Part shown: positions 54,075 through 64,000 of the stretch, piece by piece | Layout: each line of letters begins with the position of its first letter | Numbering within the stretch: the first letter of the stretch is position 1 | Assembly (NCBI RefSeq): GCF_012911865.1 | Contig: NZ_JAAXYH010000016.1 | Coordinates: 1 to 64,000 of the forward strand | Direction of reading: 5' to 3' | DNA length: 64,000 bases | Origin: Shewanella salipaludis | GTDB lineage: Bacteria; Pseudomonadota; Gammaproteobacteria; Enterobacterales; Shewanellaceae | Notes under the pieces: model-generated | What the model saw: only the letters and a program-made list of their open reading frames with translations | Database searches by the model: none | Told to the model about the DNA's origin: nothing | Program-made: the position numbers and the translations under genes

Positions 54075-55964
54075 ATGCATTTTCATGAACGGTTTGATGT
54101 AATTGTTGTTGGTGGGGGTCATGCCGGGACGGAAGCCGCATTAGCTGCTGCAAGAATGGGATCCAAGACCCTGCTGCTGACTCACAATATCGATACCCTG
54201 GGACAAATGTCTTGCAACCCAGCGATCGGCGGCATAGGCAAAGGACATTTAGTCAAAGAAATTGATGCACTTGGCGGTGCAATGGCGATAGCAACAGACT
54301 TCGCCGGCATTCAATTCCGCACCCTGAATTCGAGCAAGGGCCCGGCGGTAAGAGCCACCCGTGCCCAAGCCGACAGGGCCCTTTATCGCCAAAAAATTCA
54401 AAACATACTGCAAAACCAAAAAAATCTCCGTATTTTCCAGCAGGCAGTGGATGACTTAGTTGTTGAAAATAATAGAGTAATTGGTGTGGTTACCCAAATG
54501 GGGCTCGCCTTCGAAGCACCCGCCGTCGTATTGACAGCCGGAACCTTCCTGGGCGGCAAGATCCATATAGGCCTGGAAAATTACAGCGGTGGCCGGGCTG
54601 GAGATCCACCGGCGATCGCCCTGGCACATAGACTGCGTGAACTGCCTATCCGTGTCGGTCGCTTGAAAACTGGTACCCCTCCAAGAATCGATGCCAACAG
54701 CATAGATTTCAGTCAAATGACTGAACAAAAAGGCGATTCACCCTTGCCTGTGATGTCATTTATCGGAGATGTCAGCCAGCATCCACAACAAATATCCTGC
54801 TACATCACTCATACCAATGAGCGCACTCACGAGATCATCCGTGGTGGTCTGGACAGGAGCCCCATGTATTCAGGGGTGATCGAAGGCATAGGCCCAAGGT
54901 ATTGCCCATCGATCGAAGATAAGATCCATCGCTTCGCCGACAAGTCGTCGCATCAGATCTTCATCGAACCCGAAGGCTTGAGCACCAACGAGATCTACCC
55001 CAATGGCATCTCAACCAGCTTGCCATTCGATGTGCAGCTGAATCTGGTTCGTTCTATCCAGGGCATGGAAAATGCGGAAATTGTCCGTCCTGGATACGCG
55101 ATCGAATATGATTACTTCGATCCAAGGGATCTTAAAAACTCCTTGGAAACCAAGACTATCGCCGGGCTCTTCTTCGCCGGACAGATCAACGGCACCACAG
55201 GTTACGAAGAAGCCGGTGCCCAGGGGCTATTGGCCGGCATGAATGCCTCGCTGCAGGTGCAGGGCAAAGACGCCTGGAGCCCACGCAGGGATCAGGCGTA
55301 TCTTGGGGTGTTGGTCGACGATCTTTCTACCCTAGGGACCAAAGAACCCTACCGCATGTTCACCAGCCGTGCCGAATACCGTTTGCTGTTGCGTGAAGAC
55401 AATGCAGATCTGCGTCTGACCGAGAAAGGCCGCGAGCTGGGCCTGGTGGACGATGAACGTTGGGCTAAGTTCAGTGCCAAAATGGAGTCGATCGAAACCG
55501 AGTTGCAGCGACTGCGCAGTCAGTGGGTGCATCCAAATTCTCCGTTGATCGAGGCCCTGAATCCCGAGCTGAATACGCCTATCTCGCGTGAGGCCTCCTT
55601 CGAAGAGTTATTGCGTCGCCCCGAGATGGATTACAGCAAGCTCATGGGCATCGAAGGCTTCGGTCCTGGACTCGAAGATCCTCGCGCCGCCGAGCAGGTA
55701 CAGATCCAGGTTAAATATTCGGGTTATATCCATCGGCAGCAGGAAGAGATCAACAAGGCGGTACGCAACGAGAATACCGGCTTGCCCTTGAACCTGGATT
55801 ACCAGGAGGTCCCTGGCCTGTCGAATGAAGTGATCGCCAAGCTGAATAACCATAAACCTGAGACCATAGGCCAGGCTTCACGGATTTCCGGTGTTACGCC
55901 GGCAGCTATTTCAATCTTGCTGGTACACCTGAAAAAACGCGGTCTGTTGCGTAAAAGCGCCTGA
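54075..55964 (+). CDS. mnmG: tRNA uridine-5-carboxymethylaminomethyl modification enzyme MnmG
   Basis: MnmG (GidA) is the FAD-dependent partner of MnmE in wobble-uridine modification. The 629-residue protein has the FAD loop [19 protein letters not shown] at the N-terminus, [17 protein letters not shown] with the conserved cysteine, [12 protein letters not shown], and the C-terminal helical domain that binds MnmE. It begins just past oriC, so its promoter faces away from the origin and its transcription can affect origin topology. It is followed by a stem-loop and rsmG. Confidence 0.98.
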   Translation: MHFHERFDVIVVGGGHAGTEAALAAARMGSKTLLLTHNIDTLGQMSCNPAIGGIGKGHLVKEIDALGGAMAIATDFAGIQFRTLNSSKGPAVRATRAQADRALYRQKIQNILQNQKNLRIFQQAVDDLVVENNRVIGVVTQMGLAFEAPAVVLTAGTFLGGKIHIGLENYSGGRAGDPPAIALAHRLRELPIRVGRLKTGTPPRIDANSIDFSQMTEQKGDSPLPVMSFIGDVSQHPQQISCYITHTNERTHEIIRGGLDRSPMYSGVIEGIGPRYCPSIEDKIHRFADKSSHQIFIEPEGLSTNEIYPNGISTSLPFDVQLNLVRSIQGMENAEIVRPGYAIEYDYFDPRDLKNSLETKTIAGLFFAGQINGTTGYEEAGAQGLLAGMNASLQVQGKDAWSPRRDQAYLGVLVDDLSTLGTKEPYRMFTSRAEYRLLLREDNADLRLTEKGRELGLVDDERWAKFSAKMESIETELQRLRSQWVHPNSPLIEALNPELNTPISREASFEELLRRPEMDYSKLMGIEGFGPGLEDPRAAEQVQIQVKYSGYIHRQQEEINKAVRNENTGLPLNLDYQEVPGLSNEVIAKLNNHKPETIGQASRISGVTPAAISILLVHLKKRGLLRKSA

Positions 55965-55992
55965 AACCAGGTTTAAACGCCTTCAGGGTTAA

Positions 55993-56025
55993 GAAGGGAA
56001 GCTTTCAGGCTTCCCTTCGTCTTTC
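55993..56025 (+). terminator. Stem-loop between mnmG and rsmG
   Basis: GAAGGGAAGC-TTTCAG-GCTTCCCTTC, a perfect 10-bp stem followed by GTCTTTCCC. The U-tract is weak, so it may act as a partial terminator. Confidence 0.6.
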
Positions 56026-56069
56026 CCGGGCTTCATAATATCGACCGGATCTATTTACGAGGGTAATCA

Positions 56070-56690
56070 GTGTTAGCAGCCCAATTAGCGACATATTTAG
56101 CTGAAATACAACTGCCGGCAACACCTGAGCAGCAGAAACAACTTGTTGATTTTGTTAATATGCTTAACAAATGGAACAAGGCGTACAACCTGACTTCGGT
56201 ACGGGACCCACAAGCCATGCTGATCCGCCATGTGATGGATAGCCTGGTGGTGTCCCCCTATCTGGATGGCCGGCGTTTCATCGATGTCGGCACCGGCCCT
56301 GGGTTGCCTGGGATCCCCTTGGCTATCATGAATCCGGATAAGGAATTTGTGCTGCTCGACAGTTTGGGAAAACGCATACGTTTCCAGAAGCAGGTGCAAT
56401 TCGAGCTGGGCGTTAAGAACATTACTTCGGTGGAGAGCCGGGTCGAAGCCTACGAAGACGAACAGGGGTTCGATGGTGTCTTGAGCAGGGCCTTCGCCTC
56501 AGTTTCCGACATGCTCAATTGGTGTCGGCATTTGCCGGCCCCTGATGGCTGTTTCTATGCGCTCAAGGGGCAACTCAATCCGGAGGAACTGACTCAGATC
56601 CCGGCGGGATTCGTGCTCAAGCAAGTGATCGAACTCAAGGTGCCTGAACTCGATGAGCAGCGCCATTTACTTAAAATAGTCGAAGAATAA
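56070..56690 (+). CDS. rsmG: 16S rRNA (guanine-527-N7)-methyltransferase
   Basis: RsmG (GidB) methylates G527 of 16S rRNA; its loss gives low-level streptomycin resistance in several bacteria. The 206-residue protein has [21 protein letters not shown], the SAM loop [14 protein letters not shown] and [15 protein letters not shown]. The start is GTG at 56070, preceded by GAGGG. It is the usual gene between mnmG and parA. Confidence 0.97.
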   Translation: MLAAQLATYLAEIQLPATPEQQKQLVDFVNMLNKWNKAYNLTSVRDPQAMLIRHVMDSLVVSPYLDGRRFIDVGTGPGLPGIPLAIMNPDKEFVLLDSLGKRIRFQKQVQFELGVKNITSVESRVEAYEDEQGFDGVLSRAFASVSDMLNWCRHLPAPDGCFYALKGQLNPEELTQIPAGFVLKQVIELKVPELDEQRHLLKIVEE

Positions 56691-56798
56691 CAGCTCCCGG
56701 CCAGGGATCAGGTTGCAATCCCAAGCTTCATGACGCAACTTGGTACAGATACCTTGAGTATCGGGCAATCAAGCATAGTTTACATACAGGATGATATT

Positions 56799-57587
56799 GT
56801 GGGTAAAGTAATTGCCGTGGCTAACCAGAAAGGTGGCGTAGGAAAAACAACAACATGCGTCAATTTAGCGGCCTCGTTGGCGGCGACCAAGCGACGTGTG
56901 TTAGTGATAGATCTCGATCCCCAGGGCAACGCGACCATGGGCAGTGGTATCGATAAGTATCAGGTAGAGAACACGGCTTATGAATTGTTGGTCGAAGAGA
57001 AACCCTTCGCCGACGTCGTGATCCAAGATACCACGGGGAAATACGATCTGATCGCCGGCAATGGCGATGTCACCGCCGTCGAAATCAAGCTGATGGAGTT
57101 CTTCGCCCGCGAGGTGCGGCTGCGTAACGCCCTGGCGCCCATCAAGGATGATTACGATTTTATCTTCATAGATTGTCCTCCCTCACTCAACATGTTGACC
57201 GTCAATGCCATGTCGGCCGCCGACTCAGTGCTGGTGCCCATGCAGTGCGAATATTATGCCCTGGAAGGACTGACGGCCTTGATAGACACCATCACCAAGC
57301 TGGCGGCCATGGTCAATCCAGGTCTGGGGATCGAAGGGATACTGCGTACCATGTACGATCCCCGTAACCGTTTGGCCAACGATGTGTCAGATCAGCTTAA
57401 ACAGCATTTTGGCGACAAGGTGTATCGTACCGTGATCCCGAGAAACATTCGTTTGGCCGAAGCGCCCAGTTTCGGTGCCCCGGCCATGTACTACGATAAG
57501 TCCAGCGCGGGTGCCAAGGCCTACCTGGCGCTGGCAGGGGAAATCATTCGGCGCTCGGAACAACAAACCCAGGCCAAGTTGGCGTAA
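56799..57587 (+). CDS. parA: Chromosome partitioning ATPase ParA (Soj type)
   Basis: ParA is the nucleoid-bound ATPase that moves ParB-parS complexes. The 262-residue protein has the deviant Walker A KGGVGKTT at residues 11-18, DLDPQGNATMGSG, and DCPPSLNMLTVNA. The start is the GTG at 56799 (VGKVIAVANQKGG), matching the short N-terminus of chromosomal Soj-type proteins; the frame is open 69 bp upstream but without similarity. It lies nine bases before parB. Confidence 0.96.
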   Translation: MGKVIAVANQKGGVGKTTTCVNLAASLAATKRRVLVIDLDPQGNATMGSGIDKYQVENTAYELLVEEKPFADVVIQDTTGKYDLIAGNGDVTAVEIKLMEFFAREVRLRNALAPIKDDYDFIFIDCPPSLNMLTVNAMSAADSVLVPMQCEYYALEGLTALIDTITKLAAMVNPGLGIEGILRTMYDPRNRLANDVSDQLKQHFGDKVYRTVIPRNIRLAEAPSFGAPAMYYDKSSAGAKAYLALAGEIIRRSEQQTQAKLA

Positions 57588-57596
57588 GGATTAATA

Positions 57597-58475
57597 ATGA
57601 CTTTGAAGAAACGGGGTTTGGGCAAGGGCCTGGACGCACTCCTGAGTAACAGCCATGCGGCGAGCAAGAAGCAAGATCAGGCTTTCGATAGCACAGAGAA
57701 GAAAGATGATTTAATTCATCTGGATCTCGATCTATTGCAGCCGGGCAAGTACCAACCCCGCAAAGACATGTCGCCCGAAGCGCTGGAGGAGTTGGCACAT
57801 TCGATCCGCAATCAAGGCATCATCCAGCCGATAGTGGTGCGGAAAATATCTGACACTAACTATGAGATCATCGCAGGTGAGCGTCGCTGGCGCGCCTCAC
57901 AATTGGCCGGATTGGATAAACTGCCTTGTCTGGTCAAGCAAGTCCCGGATGAAGCCGCCGTCGCCATCGCCCTGATAGAGAATATCCAACGTGAAGACCT
58001 CAACGCCATGGAAGAAGCCATAGCGCTGGAACGCCTGATGCGGGAATTCGAACTCACACATCAACAGGTTGCCGATGCAGTAGGCAAATCACGCACTACT
58101 GTGTCCAATTTATTGCGCCTCAATGGCCTCAACGAGCCGGTGAAGCGCTTGCTGGAATACGGGGATATCGACATGGGCCATGCCCGTGCCTTGCTGGCTG
58201 TCGAGGGGGAGGAGCAGACGAACTTGGCCCGATTGGTGGCCGCTAAAGAAATGACTGTTCGTGAAACTGAACGATTAGTGAATAAAACCTTAAATCCGCC
58301 TAAAGAAGCCGAAAGCAAGGCTAAAGATCAGGATGTCATGCGTTTGGAACGAGAGTTAATTGAACGTTTGGGAGCTAAGGTATCCATAGCTCATAATAAT
58401 AAGGGTACAGGTAAAATAGTAATTAACTATCAGAATCTCGCTGAATTGGACGGGATTCTGAGTAAAATCAGCTAA
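57597..58475 (+). CDS. parB: Chromosome partitioning protein ParB (Spo0J type)
   Basis: ParB is a CTP-dependent clamp that loads at parS and spreads. The 292-residue protein has the N-terminal ParA-activating peptide KRGLGKGLDALL (5-16), the CTP-binding GERRWRA box (94-100), IENIQREDLNAMEEA, the HTH QVADAVGKSRTTVSNLLRL, and the C-terminal dimerisation domain. Its targets are predicted at 24.7, 27.1, 28.4 and 34.2 kb. No parS is present inside or next to parAB itself. Confidence 0.96.
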   Translation: MTLKKRGLGKGLDALLSNSHAASKKQDQAFDSTEKKDDLIHLDLDLLQPGKYQPRKDMSPEALEELAHSIRNQGIIQPIVVRKISDTNYEIIAGERRWRASQLAGLDKLPCLVKQVPDEAAVAIALIENIQREDLNAMEEAIALERLMREFELTHQQVADAVGKSRTTVSNLLRLNGLNEPVKRLLEYGDIDMGHARALLAVEGEEQTNLARLVAAKEMTVRETERLVNKTLNPPKEAESKAKDQDVMRLERELIERLGAKVSIAHNNKGTGKIVINYQNLAELDGILSKIS

Positions 58476-58586
58476 AAATGCCAGGTTAATGAATTTTAAT
58501 GTAAATTTGTGACATTTGTTAATATTCTATTTTCGTACTTTTGGCGCTGGATCACGTTAAAAGAGGCGTTTTTCCTTATCTCAAAG

Positions 58587-58614
58587 TTGCATTGAAGGCG
58601 TGAAAAGGTATACT
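58587..58614 (+). promoter_or_regulatory. atp operon promoter
   Basis: TTGCAT (58587-58592) and TATACT (58609-58614) with a 16-bp spacer, 86 bp before atpI. The 224-bp parB-atpI gap holds no gene. Confidence 0.7.
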
Positions 58615-58699
58615 TTCGCAAGCTTTTTGTCGGTCGACTCTTTCCGGATATTTGTCATCCGGTCATCGAAACAAAAAGTATATATGCGGAGATGATGAA

Positions 58700-59083
58700 T
58701 TGAGTAAGGTTTTAGCGCGTCGTGGCCGGTGGTCTGCCTATAAATTGGTGATGATGCAGGCGGCGGTCGCTGGGGGTACTTCAATTCTCTTTTTCGCCGT
58801 GTGGGGAGTTCAGTTTGGCTATTCTGCCTTGGCAGGTGGTTCAATTGCTGTACTCCCTAATTTTGTATTCGCAACCCTCGCTTTTTCCCATATGGGAGCA
58901 AGCTCGGCAGCAAGAGTCATCAAGACTTTTTACTGGGGGGAAGCGGTAAAGTTGCTGTTAACCATTGCGTTGTTTTCTCTGGTGTTTATCAAACTTGAGG
59001 TCGCATTTATGCCACTTTTTGTTTGTTATACCCTGACGTTGATAGTGCATTGGACGGCTCCTTTATACTTCAAGCAAAGTTAA
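58700..59083 (+). CDS. atpI: ATP synthase protein I
   Basis: A 127-residue membrane protein with about four hydrophobic helices (for example VMMQAAVAGGTSILFFAVWG). AtpI is thought to help assemble the c-ring and/or handle Mg2+; it is not part of the finished enzyme. The start is TTG at 58700 with GGAG eight bases before it; the ATG-less reading back to 58652 crosses into the leader. It is first in the atp operon. Confidence 0.92.
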   Translation: MSKVLARRGRWSAYKLVMMQAAVAGGTSILFFAVWGVQFGYSALAGGSIAVLPNFVFATLAFSHMGASSAARVIKTFYWGEAVKLLLTIALFSLVFIKLEVAFMPLFVCYTLTLIVHWTAPLYFKQS

Positions 59084-59092
59084 GTGGGATGA

Positions 59093-59890
<798 letters not shown>

Positions 59891-59939
59891 GGATTGCTGA
59901 AGAAATTTTAAGCTAAATCATCAACTAACATAGATTTAG

Positions 59940-60206
<267 letters not shown>

Positions 60207-60243
60207 AAAACGCTTCTGTCTTAACTCTAACTAGGAGGCTGTT

Positions 60244-60714
60244 GTGAATTTCAACGCTACCCTAATCGGTCAGACGGTCGCCTTTATCATCTTCGTGTGG
60301 TTCTGCATGAAGTTTGTATGGCCGCCTTTGATGAATGCCATCGAAGAGCGCCAAAAAAGGATTGCTGACGGTTTGGCTGACGCCGATCGTGCCGCAAAAG
60401 ACCTGGAGTTGGCACAAGCGAAAGCGACTGACCAACTAAAAGAAGCCAAGGTAACTGCTAACGAGATCATCGAGTCTGCCAACAAGCGCAAGGCTCAGAT
60501 TGTTGAAGAGGCAAAAGCCGAAGCAGATGCTGAGCGTGCAAAAATCATCGCTCAGGGTCAAGCAGAAATTGAAGCTGAACGTAATCGCGTGAAAGAGGAT
60601 CTGCGTAAGCAGGTTGCTACTCTTGCCATCATGGGTGCAGAGAAGATCCTTGAGCGTTCTATCGATCCAGCCGCCCACAGCGACATAGTTAATAAACTTG
60701 TCGCTGAAATTTGA
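60244..60714 (+). CDS. atpF: ATP synthase F0 subunit b
   Basis: The 156-residue peripheral stalk subunit: one N-terminal TM (about 5-25, [18 protein letters not shown]) followed by a long charged coiled coil. AGGAGG lies upstream of its GTG/ATG-type start at 60244 (GTG AAT TTC). It dimerises and links subunit a to the F1 head through delta. Confidence 0.97.
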   Translation: MNFNATLIGQTVAFIIFVWFCMKFVWPPLMNAIEERQKRIADGLADADRAAKDLELAQAKATDQLKEAKVTANEIIESANKRKAQIVEEAKAEADAERAKIIAQGQAEIEAERNRVKEDLRKQVATLAIMGAEKILERSIDPAAHSDIVNKLVAEI

Positions 60715-60729
60715 TAGGGGAGTTGAGTT

Positions 60730-61263
60730 ATGGCTGAATTAACCACCATCGCTCGCCCTTACGCAAAGGCAGCTTTTGATTTTGCTATTGAACAGAATGC
60801 AGTCGACAGCTGGGCAGAAATGCTCAATTTCGCTGCATTGGTTACTGAAAATGACACCATGCAGCCACTGCTGTCTGGGGCATTAGCCAGCAACAAGCTG
60901 GCCACACTCTTCATTAATGTGTGTGGTGAGCAAATCAATGAGCAAGGTCAGAACCTGATAAAGGTAATGGCTGAAAACGGTCGCTTAAAGGTACTACCTG
61001 CTGTGTCTCAGTTATTCGCTGAGTACCGCAAGGAGTGGGCAAAAGAAGTGGAAGCCGAAGTGGTTTCTGCATCCGAGCTGAGCTCTGAGCAACAACAGCA
61101 GATTAGTGTTTCCTTAGAGAAACGTCTCGCACGCAAAGTTAAGCTGAATTGCAGCACTGACGCCGCGCTTATCGCAGGTGTCATTATCACGGCAGGCGAC
61201 TTAGTCATAGATGGCTCGGTCAGCGGTAAATTATCGCGTCTGTCTGATAAGCTGCAGTCGTAA
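60730..61263 (+). CDS. atpH: ATP synthase F1 subunit delta
   Basis: The 177-residue OSCP-like subunit joining the b stalk to the top of the alpha3beta3 head. [13 protein letters not shown] at the N-terminus and [22 protein letters not shown] at the C-terminus are standard. It lies 15 bp after atpF and 14 bp before atpA. Confidence 0.97.
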   Translation: MAELTTIARPYAKAAFDFAIEQNAVDSWAEMLNFAALVTENDTMQPLLSGALASNKLATLFINVCGEQINEQGQNLIKVMAENGRLKVLPAVSQLFAEYRKEWAKEVEAEVVSASELSSEQQQQISVSLEKRLARKVKLNCSTDAALIAGVIITAGDLVIDGSVSGKLSRLSDKLQS

Positions 61264-61277
61264 TTGGGAGTTTGAGC

Positions 61278-62819
61278 ATGCAACTGAATTCCACTGAAAT
61301 CAGCGATCTGATTAAACAGCGGATCGAGCAGTTCGACATCGTTAGCGAAGCTCGTAACGAAGGTACTATCGTTGCAGTAAGCGACGGTATCATCCGCATT
61401 CACGGCCTGGCCGATGTAATGCAAGGTGAAATGATCGAACTGCCTGGTAACCGTTATGCAATCGCGTTGAACCTTGAACGTGATAGCGTCGGTGCCGTAG
61501 TAATGGGCCCTTATGCCAACCTGGCAGAAGGCGCAAAAGTTAAAACCACGGGTCGTATTCTGGAAGTTCCAGTCGGTCGAGGTCTGCTGGGTCGTGTTGT
61601 TAACACCCTGGGTGAGCCTATCGACGGTAAGGGCGCTATCGAAAACGATGGTTTCTCTCCTATCGAAGTGATCGCTCCAGGCGTTATCGAACGTCAGTCA
61701 GTAGATCAACCGGTGCAAACTGGTTACAAAGCCGTTGACGCCATGATCCCTATCGGTCGTGGTCAACGTGAATTGATCATTGGTGACCGTCAGACTGGTA
61801 AAACAGCCATGGCGATCGATGCCATCATCAATCAGAAAGATTCCGGCATCAAGTGTGTGTACGTAGCAGTAGGCCAAAAGGCTTCTACTATCGCTAACGT
61901 GGTACGCAAGCTGGAAGAGCACGGCGCTCTGGCGAACACCATAGTTGTAGTGGCAACGGCTTCTGAAGCCGCCGCTCTGCAATACCTGGCGCCATACTCT
62001 GGTTGTTCCATGGGTGAATACTTCCGTGACCGCGGTGAAGATTCCTTGATCGTATACGATGACCTGTCTAAGCAAGCAGTTGCTTACCGTCAGATCTCGT
62101 TGCTGCTCAAGCGTCCACCTGGACGTGAAGCTTACCCAGGTGACGTATTCTATCTACACTCTCGTTTGCTGGAACGTGCTTCGCGCGTTAACGCCGACTA
62201 TGTAGAAAAGTTCACTAAAGGTGCTGTAACTGGCAAAACCGGTTCTATGACCGCGCTGCCAATTATTGAAACCCAAGCGGGTGACGTATCTGCATTCGTA
62301 CCGACCAACGTAATTTCTATTACCGACGGTCAGATCTTCCTTGAGACCGACTTGTTTAACTCTGGCCTGCGTCCAGCGGTTAACCCAGGTATTTCTGTTT
62401 CTCGTGTTGGTGGTGCGGCTCAGACTAAGATCATCAAGAAACTGTCCGGCGGTATCCGTACTGCACTGGCACAGTATCGAGAGCTTGCTGCGTTCTCACA
62501 ATTTGCATCCGATCTTGACGATGCAACTCGTGCTCAACTCGAGCATGGTGAGCGTGTTACCGAACTGATGAAGCAAAAGCAATATGCTCCAATGAGCGTA
62601 GCCGCCCAGTCTGTGTCTATTTTCGCAGCTGAGAAAGGTTACCTTAAGAGTGTTGCGCTGAATAAGGTCGGTGATTTCGAAGCCGCTCTGCTCTCGTTCA
62701 TGAACCGCGAGCATGCTGCCCTGATCCAGCTTATCAATGATACCGGTGACTACAATGCCGATATCGAAGCTGAGTTGAAGGCAGGTCTCGACAAGTTCGT
62801 AGCAACCCAAACCTGGTAA
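61278..62819 (+). CDS. atpA: ATP synthase F1 subunit alpha
   Basis: The 513-residue non-catalytic nucleotide-binding subunit. The P-loop is GDRQTGKTA near residue 170, followed by [15 protein letters not shown], the DE-type Walker [15 protein letters not shown] and the signature [13 protein letters not shown]. The ATG at 61278 is used; a TTG six bases before is in frame. Isoleucine codons are almost all ATC/ATT, with a single ATA, in contrast to ordinary genes of the window. Confidence 0.98.
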   Translation: MQLNSTEISDLIKQRIEQFDIVSEARNEGTIVAVSDGIIRIHGLADVMQGEMIELPGNRYAIALNLERDSVGAVVMGPYANLAEGAKVKTTGRILEVPVGRGLLGRVVNTLGEPIDGKGAIENDGFSPIEVIAPGVIERQSVDQPVQTGYKAVDAMIPIGRGQRELIIGDRQTGKTAMAIDAIINQKDSGIKCVYVAVGQKASTIANVVRKLEEHGALANTIVVVATASEAAALQYLAPYSGCSMGEYFRDRGEDSLIVYDDLSKQAVAYRQISLLLKRPPGREAYPGDVFYLHSRLLERASRVNADYVEKFTKGAVTGKTGSMTALPIIETQAGDVSAFVPTNVISITDGQIFLETDLFNSGLRPAVNPGISVSRVGGAAQTKIIKKLSGGIRTALAQYRELAAFSQFASDLDDATRAQLEHGERVTELMKQKQYAPMSVAAQSVSIFAAEKGYLKSVALNKVGDFEAALLSFMNREHAALIQLINDTGDYNADIEAELKAGLDKFVATQTW

Positions 62820-62827
62820 AGACGTAT

Positions 62828-62846
62828 GAGGTGTCTCAGACACCTC
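62828..62846 (+). other. Intercistronic hairpin between atpA and atpG
   Basis: GAGGTGTCT-C-AGACACCTC, a perfect 9-bp inverted repeat in the 51-bp atpA-atpG gap with no T-run. It may stabilise or process the atp mRNA. Confidence 0.55.
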
Positions 62847-62870
62847 TAGTCCACAGATTGGAGAGTAGAG

Positions 62871-63731
62871 ATGGCCGGCGCTAAAGAGATTAAAACCAAG
62901 ATCGCGAGTGTTAAAAACACTCAGAAGATCACGTCCGCCATGGAAATGGTGGCCGCCAGCAAAATGCGCAGAGCGCAGGAACGCATGGCTGCCAGCCGTC
63001 CATACGCGGAAAGCATGCGTAAGGTGATCGGTCACGTAGCGCAAGGGTCTCTCGAATACAAACACTCCTATTTGGAAGTGAGAGAGGCCAAGCGGGTTGG
63101 TTACATAGTTGTGGCAACCGACCGTGGCCTTTGTGGTGGTCTGAACGTTAACCTTTTCAAGAAGGTCGTTGCAGACGTGAAAAGCTGGAAAGAGCAAGGC
63201 GCAGACGTTGAATTTTGCCCTATCGGTGCTCGCAGTGTGCAGTTTTTCAAAAGCTTCGGTGGACAGGTTTCTGCCCATGCATCGGGTTTAGGTGACGCTC
63301 CGGCGTTGGCTGACTTGATCGGGACAGTGCGTGTCATGCTGCAGGCTTACAACGAAGGCAAGCTGGATCGTCTGTACGTGGTATTCAACAAGTTTGTGAA
63401 TACCATGACGCAGAGTCCTGTGATCGAACAGCTGCTACCTTTGCCAAAATCCGCCGATGATGAAATCGCTCATCGCTGGGATTATATTTACGAACAGGAT
63501 CCAAAAGAGCTGTTAGATACACTCTTGGTTCGTTATGTAGAATCCCAGGTTTATCAAGGTGTTGTTGAAAACATTGCCTCCGAACAAGCTGCCCGTATGG
63601 TAGCTATGAAGGCGGCAACCGACAACGCCGGTGAGATGATTAATGATCTGCAACTGGTCTATAACAAGGCTCGTCAGGCTGCGATTACGCAGGAACTGTC
63701 GGAAATTGTTTCAGGCGCTGCTGCGGTTTAG
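62871..63731 (+). CDS. atpG: ATP synthase F1 subunit gamma
   Basis: The 286-residue central rotor shaft. The N-terminal coil [35 protein letters not shown] and the C-terminal [20 protein letters not shown] are typical. It lies 35 bp upstream of atpD. Confidence 0.98.
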   Translation: MAGAKEIKTKIASVKNTQKITSAMEMVAASKMRRAQERMAASRPYAESMRKVIGHVAQGSLEYKHSYLEVREAKRVGYIVVATDRGLCGGLNVNLFKKVVADVKSWKEQGADVEFCPIGARSVQFFKSFGGQVSAHASGLGDAPALADLIGTVRVMLQAYNEGKLDRLYVVFNKFVNTMTQSPVIEQLLPLPKSADDEIAHRWDYIYEQDPKELLDTLLVRYVESQVYQGVVENIASEQAARMVAMKAATDNAGEMINDLQLVYNKARQAAITQELSEIVSGAAAV

Positions 63732-63766
63732 GCTAGGTAACGAATACAAGTTTTAGAGGATTAATC

Positions 63767-64000
63767 ATGAGCACAGGTACTGTTGTCCAAGTGATTGGCG
63801 CGGTTGTGGACGTAGAGTTTCCACAAGATGCCGTACCTCAAGTATATGACGCTCTGAAGATCGTAGGTGAAAGTACCTGTAATGGTCTGGTGCTGGAAGT
63901 TCAGCAACAGCTGGGTGGTGGTGTAGTTCGTACCATCGCCATGGGTTCTTCCGATGGTCTGCGTCGTGGTCTTGAAGTAGCAAACTCAGGTTCACCTATT
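63767..64000 (+). CDS. atpD: ATP synthase F1 subunit beta (partial, runs off the right edge)
   Basis: The first 78 codons of the catalytic beta subunit. [18 protein letters not shown] and [25 protein letters not shown] form the N-terminal beta-barrel. The P-loop and catalytic residues lie beyond the window. GAGGATTA precedes the ATG. Confidence 0.97.
   Translation, partial: MSTGTVVQVIGAVVDVEFPQDAVPQVYDALKIVGESTCNGLVLEVQQQLGGGVVRTIAMGSSDGLRRGLEVANSGSPI

Overview
The window is a gammaproteobacterial chromosome segment around the replication origin. Gene order and protein sequences fit Shewanella or a close relative: rrn - yrdA-yrdB-aroE / hemF-tsaC-yrdD / smg-dprA / def-fmt-rsmB-trkA-trkH / pepQ / fadBA / glyQS / gyrB-recF-dnaN-dnaA / rpmH-rnpA-yidD-yidC-mnmE / mioC - oriC - mnmG-rsmG-parA-parB / atpIBEFHAGD. 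The genus is an inference from this order and from remembered family sequences; no search was run. There is no CRISPR array, insertion sequence, prophage or tRNA gene that I can see. Almost everything is core housekeeping DNA. Layout: bases 1-300 hold the tandem promoters and boxA leader of an rRNA operon that leaves the window leftward. From 0.3 to 9.4 kb come yrdA, yrdB, aroE, a lineage-specific pair (truncated hemoglobin plus a chemoreceptor with a c-heme motif), hemF, tsaC, yrdD, smg, dprA and a LysM protein. From 9.5 to 17.6 kb lie the translation-initiation set def-fmt-rsmB, the potassium system trkA-trkH with a second trkH, a small thiol-type ArsR regulator and hemG. From 17.7 to 34.7 kb come yigZ, pepQ, fadBA, a YcaQ-like glycosylase, tusA, a secreted propeller-amidohydrolase, tag, glyQS and the 5-oxoprolinase genes pxpBCA. 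From 34.9 to 39.5 kb a large hybrid histidine kinase is translationally coupled to a receiver-EAL phosphodiesterase. From 39.7 to 46.2 kb is the replication cluster gyrB-recF-dnaN-dnaA with a GATC-rich dnaA control region, then the ribosome/membrane insertion cluster to 50 kb, a ribbon-helix-helix protein, a SulP transporter, yjdM and mioC. The origin lies at about 53.64-54.07 kb, followed by mnmG, rsmG, parA, parB and the ATP synthase operon, which runs off the right edge inside atpD. How the parts work together: DnaA acts at the mioC-mnmG origin (three perfect DnaA boxes, one near-match, 17 GATC sites and an AT-rich stretch on the mnmG side). DnaA/SeqA-type sites also crowd the dnaA promoter. 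ParA/ParB are encoded next to oriC, and I find four parS-type palindromes 20-29 kb to the left of oriC (24655, 27136, 28430, 34229). One of these forms the apex of the transcription terminator between two convergent genes. I see no wholly undescribed system. The observations most worth a second look are the parS set and its terminator overlap, the CTGA junction at dprA, the heme-c chemoreceptor/globin pair, the phosphorelay-to-EAL pair, the ArsR-type regulator with its operator over its own -10, the long hairpins in the yjdM-mioC and dnaN-recF gaps, and a strong AUA-before-G codon preference.
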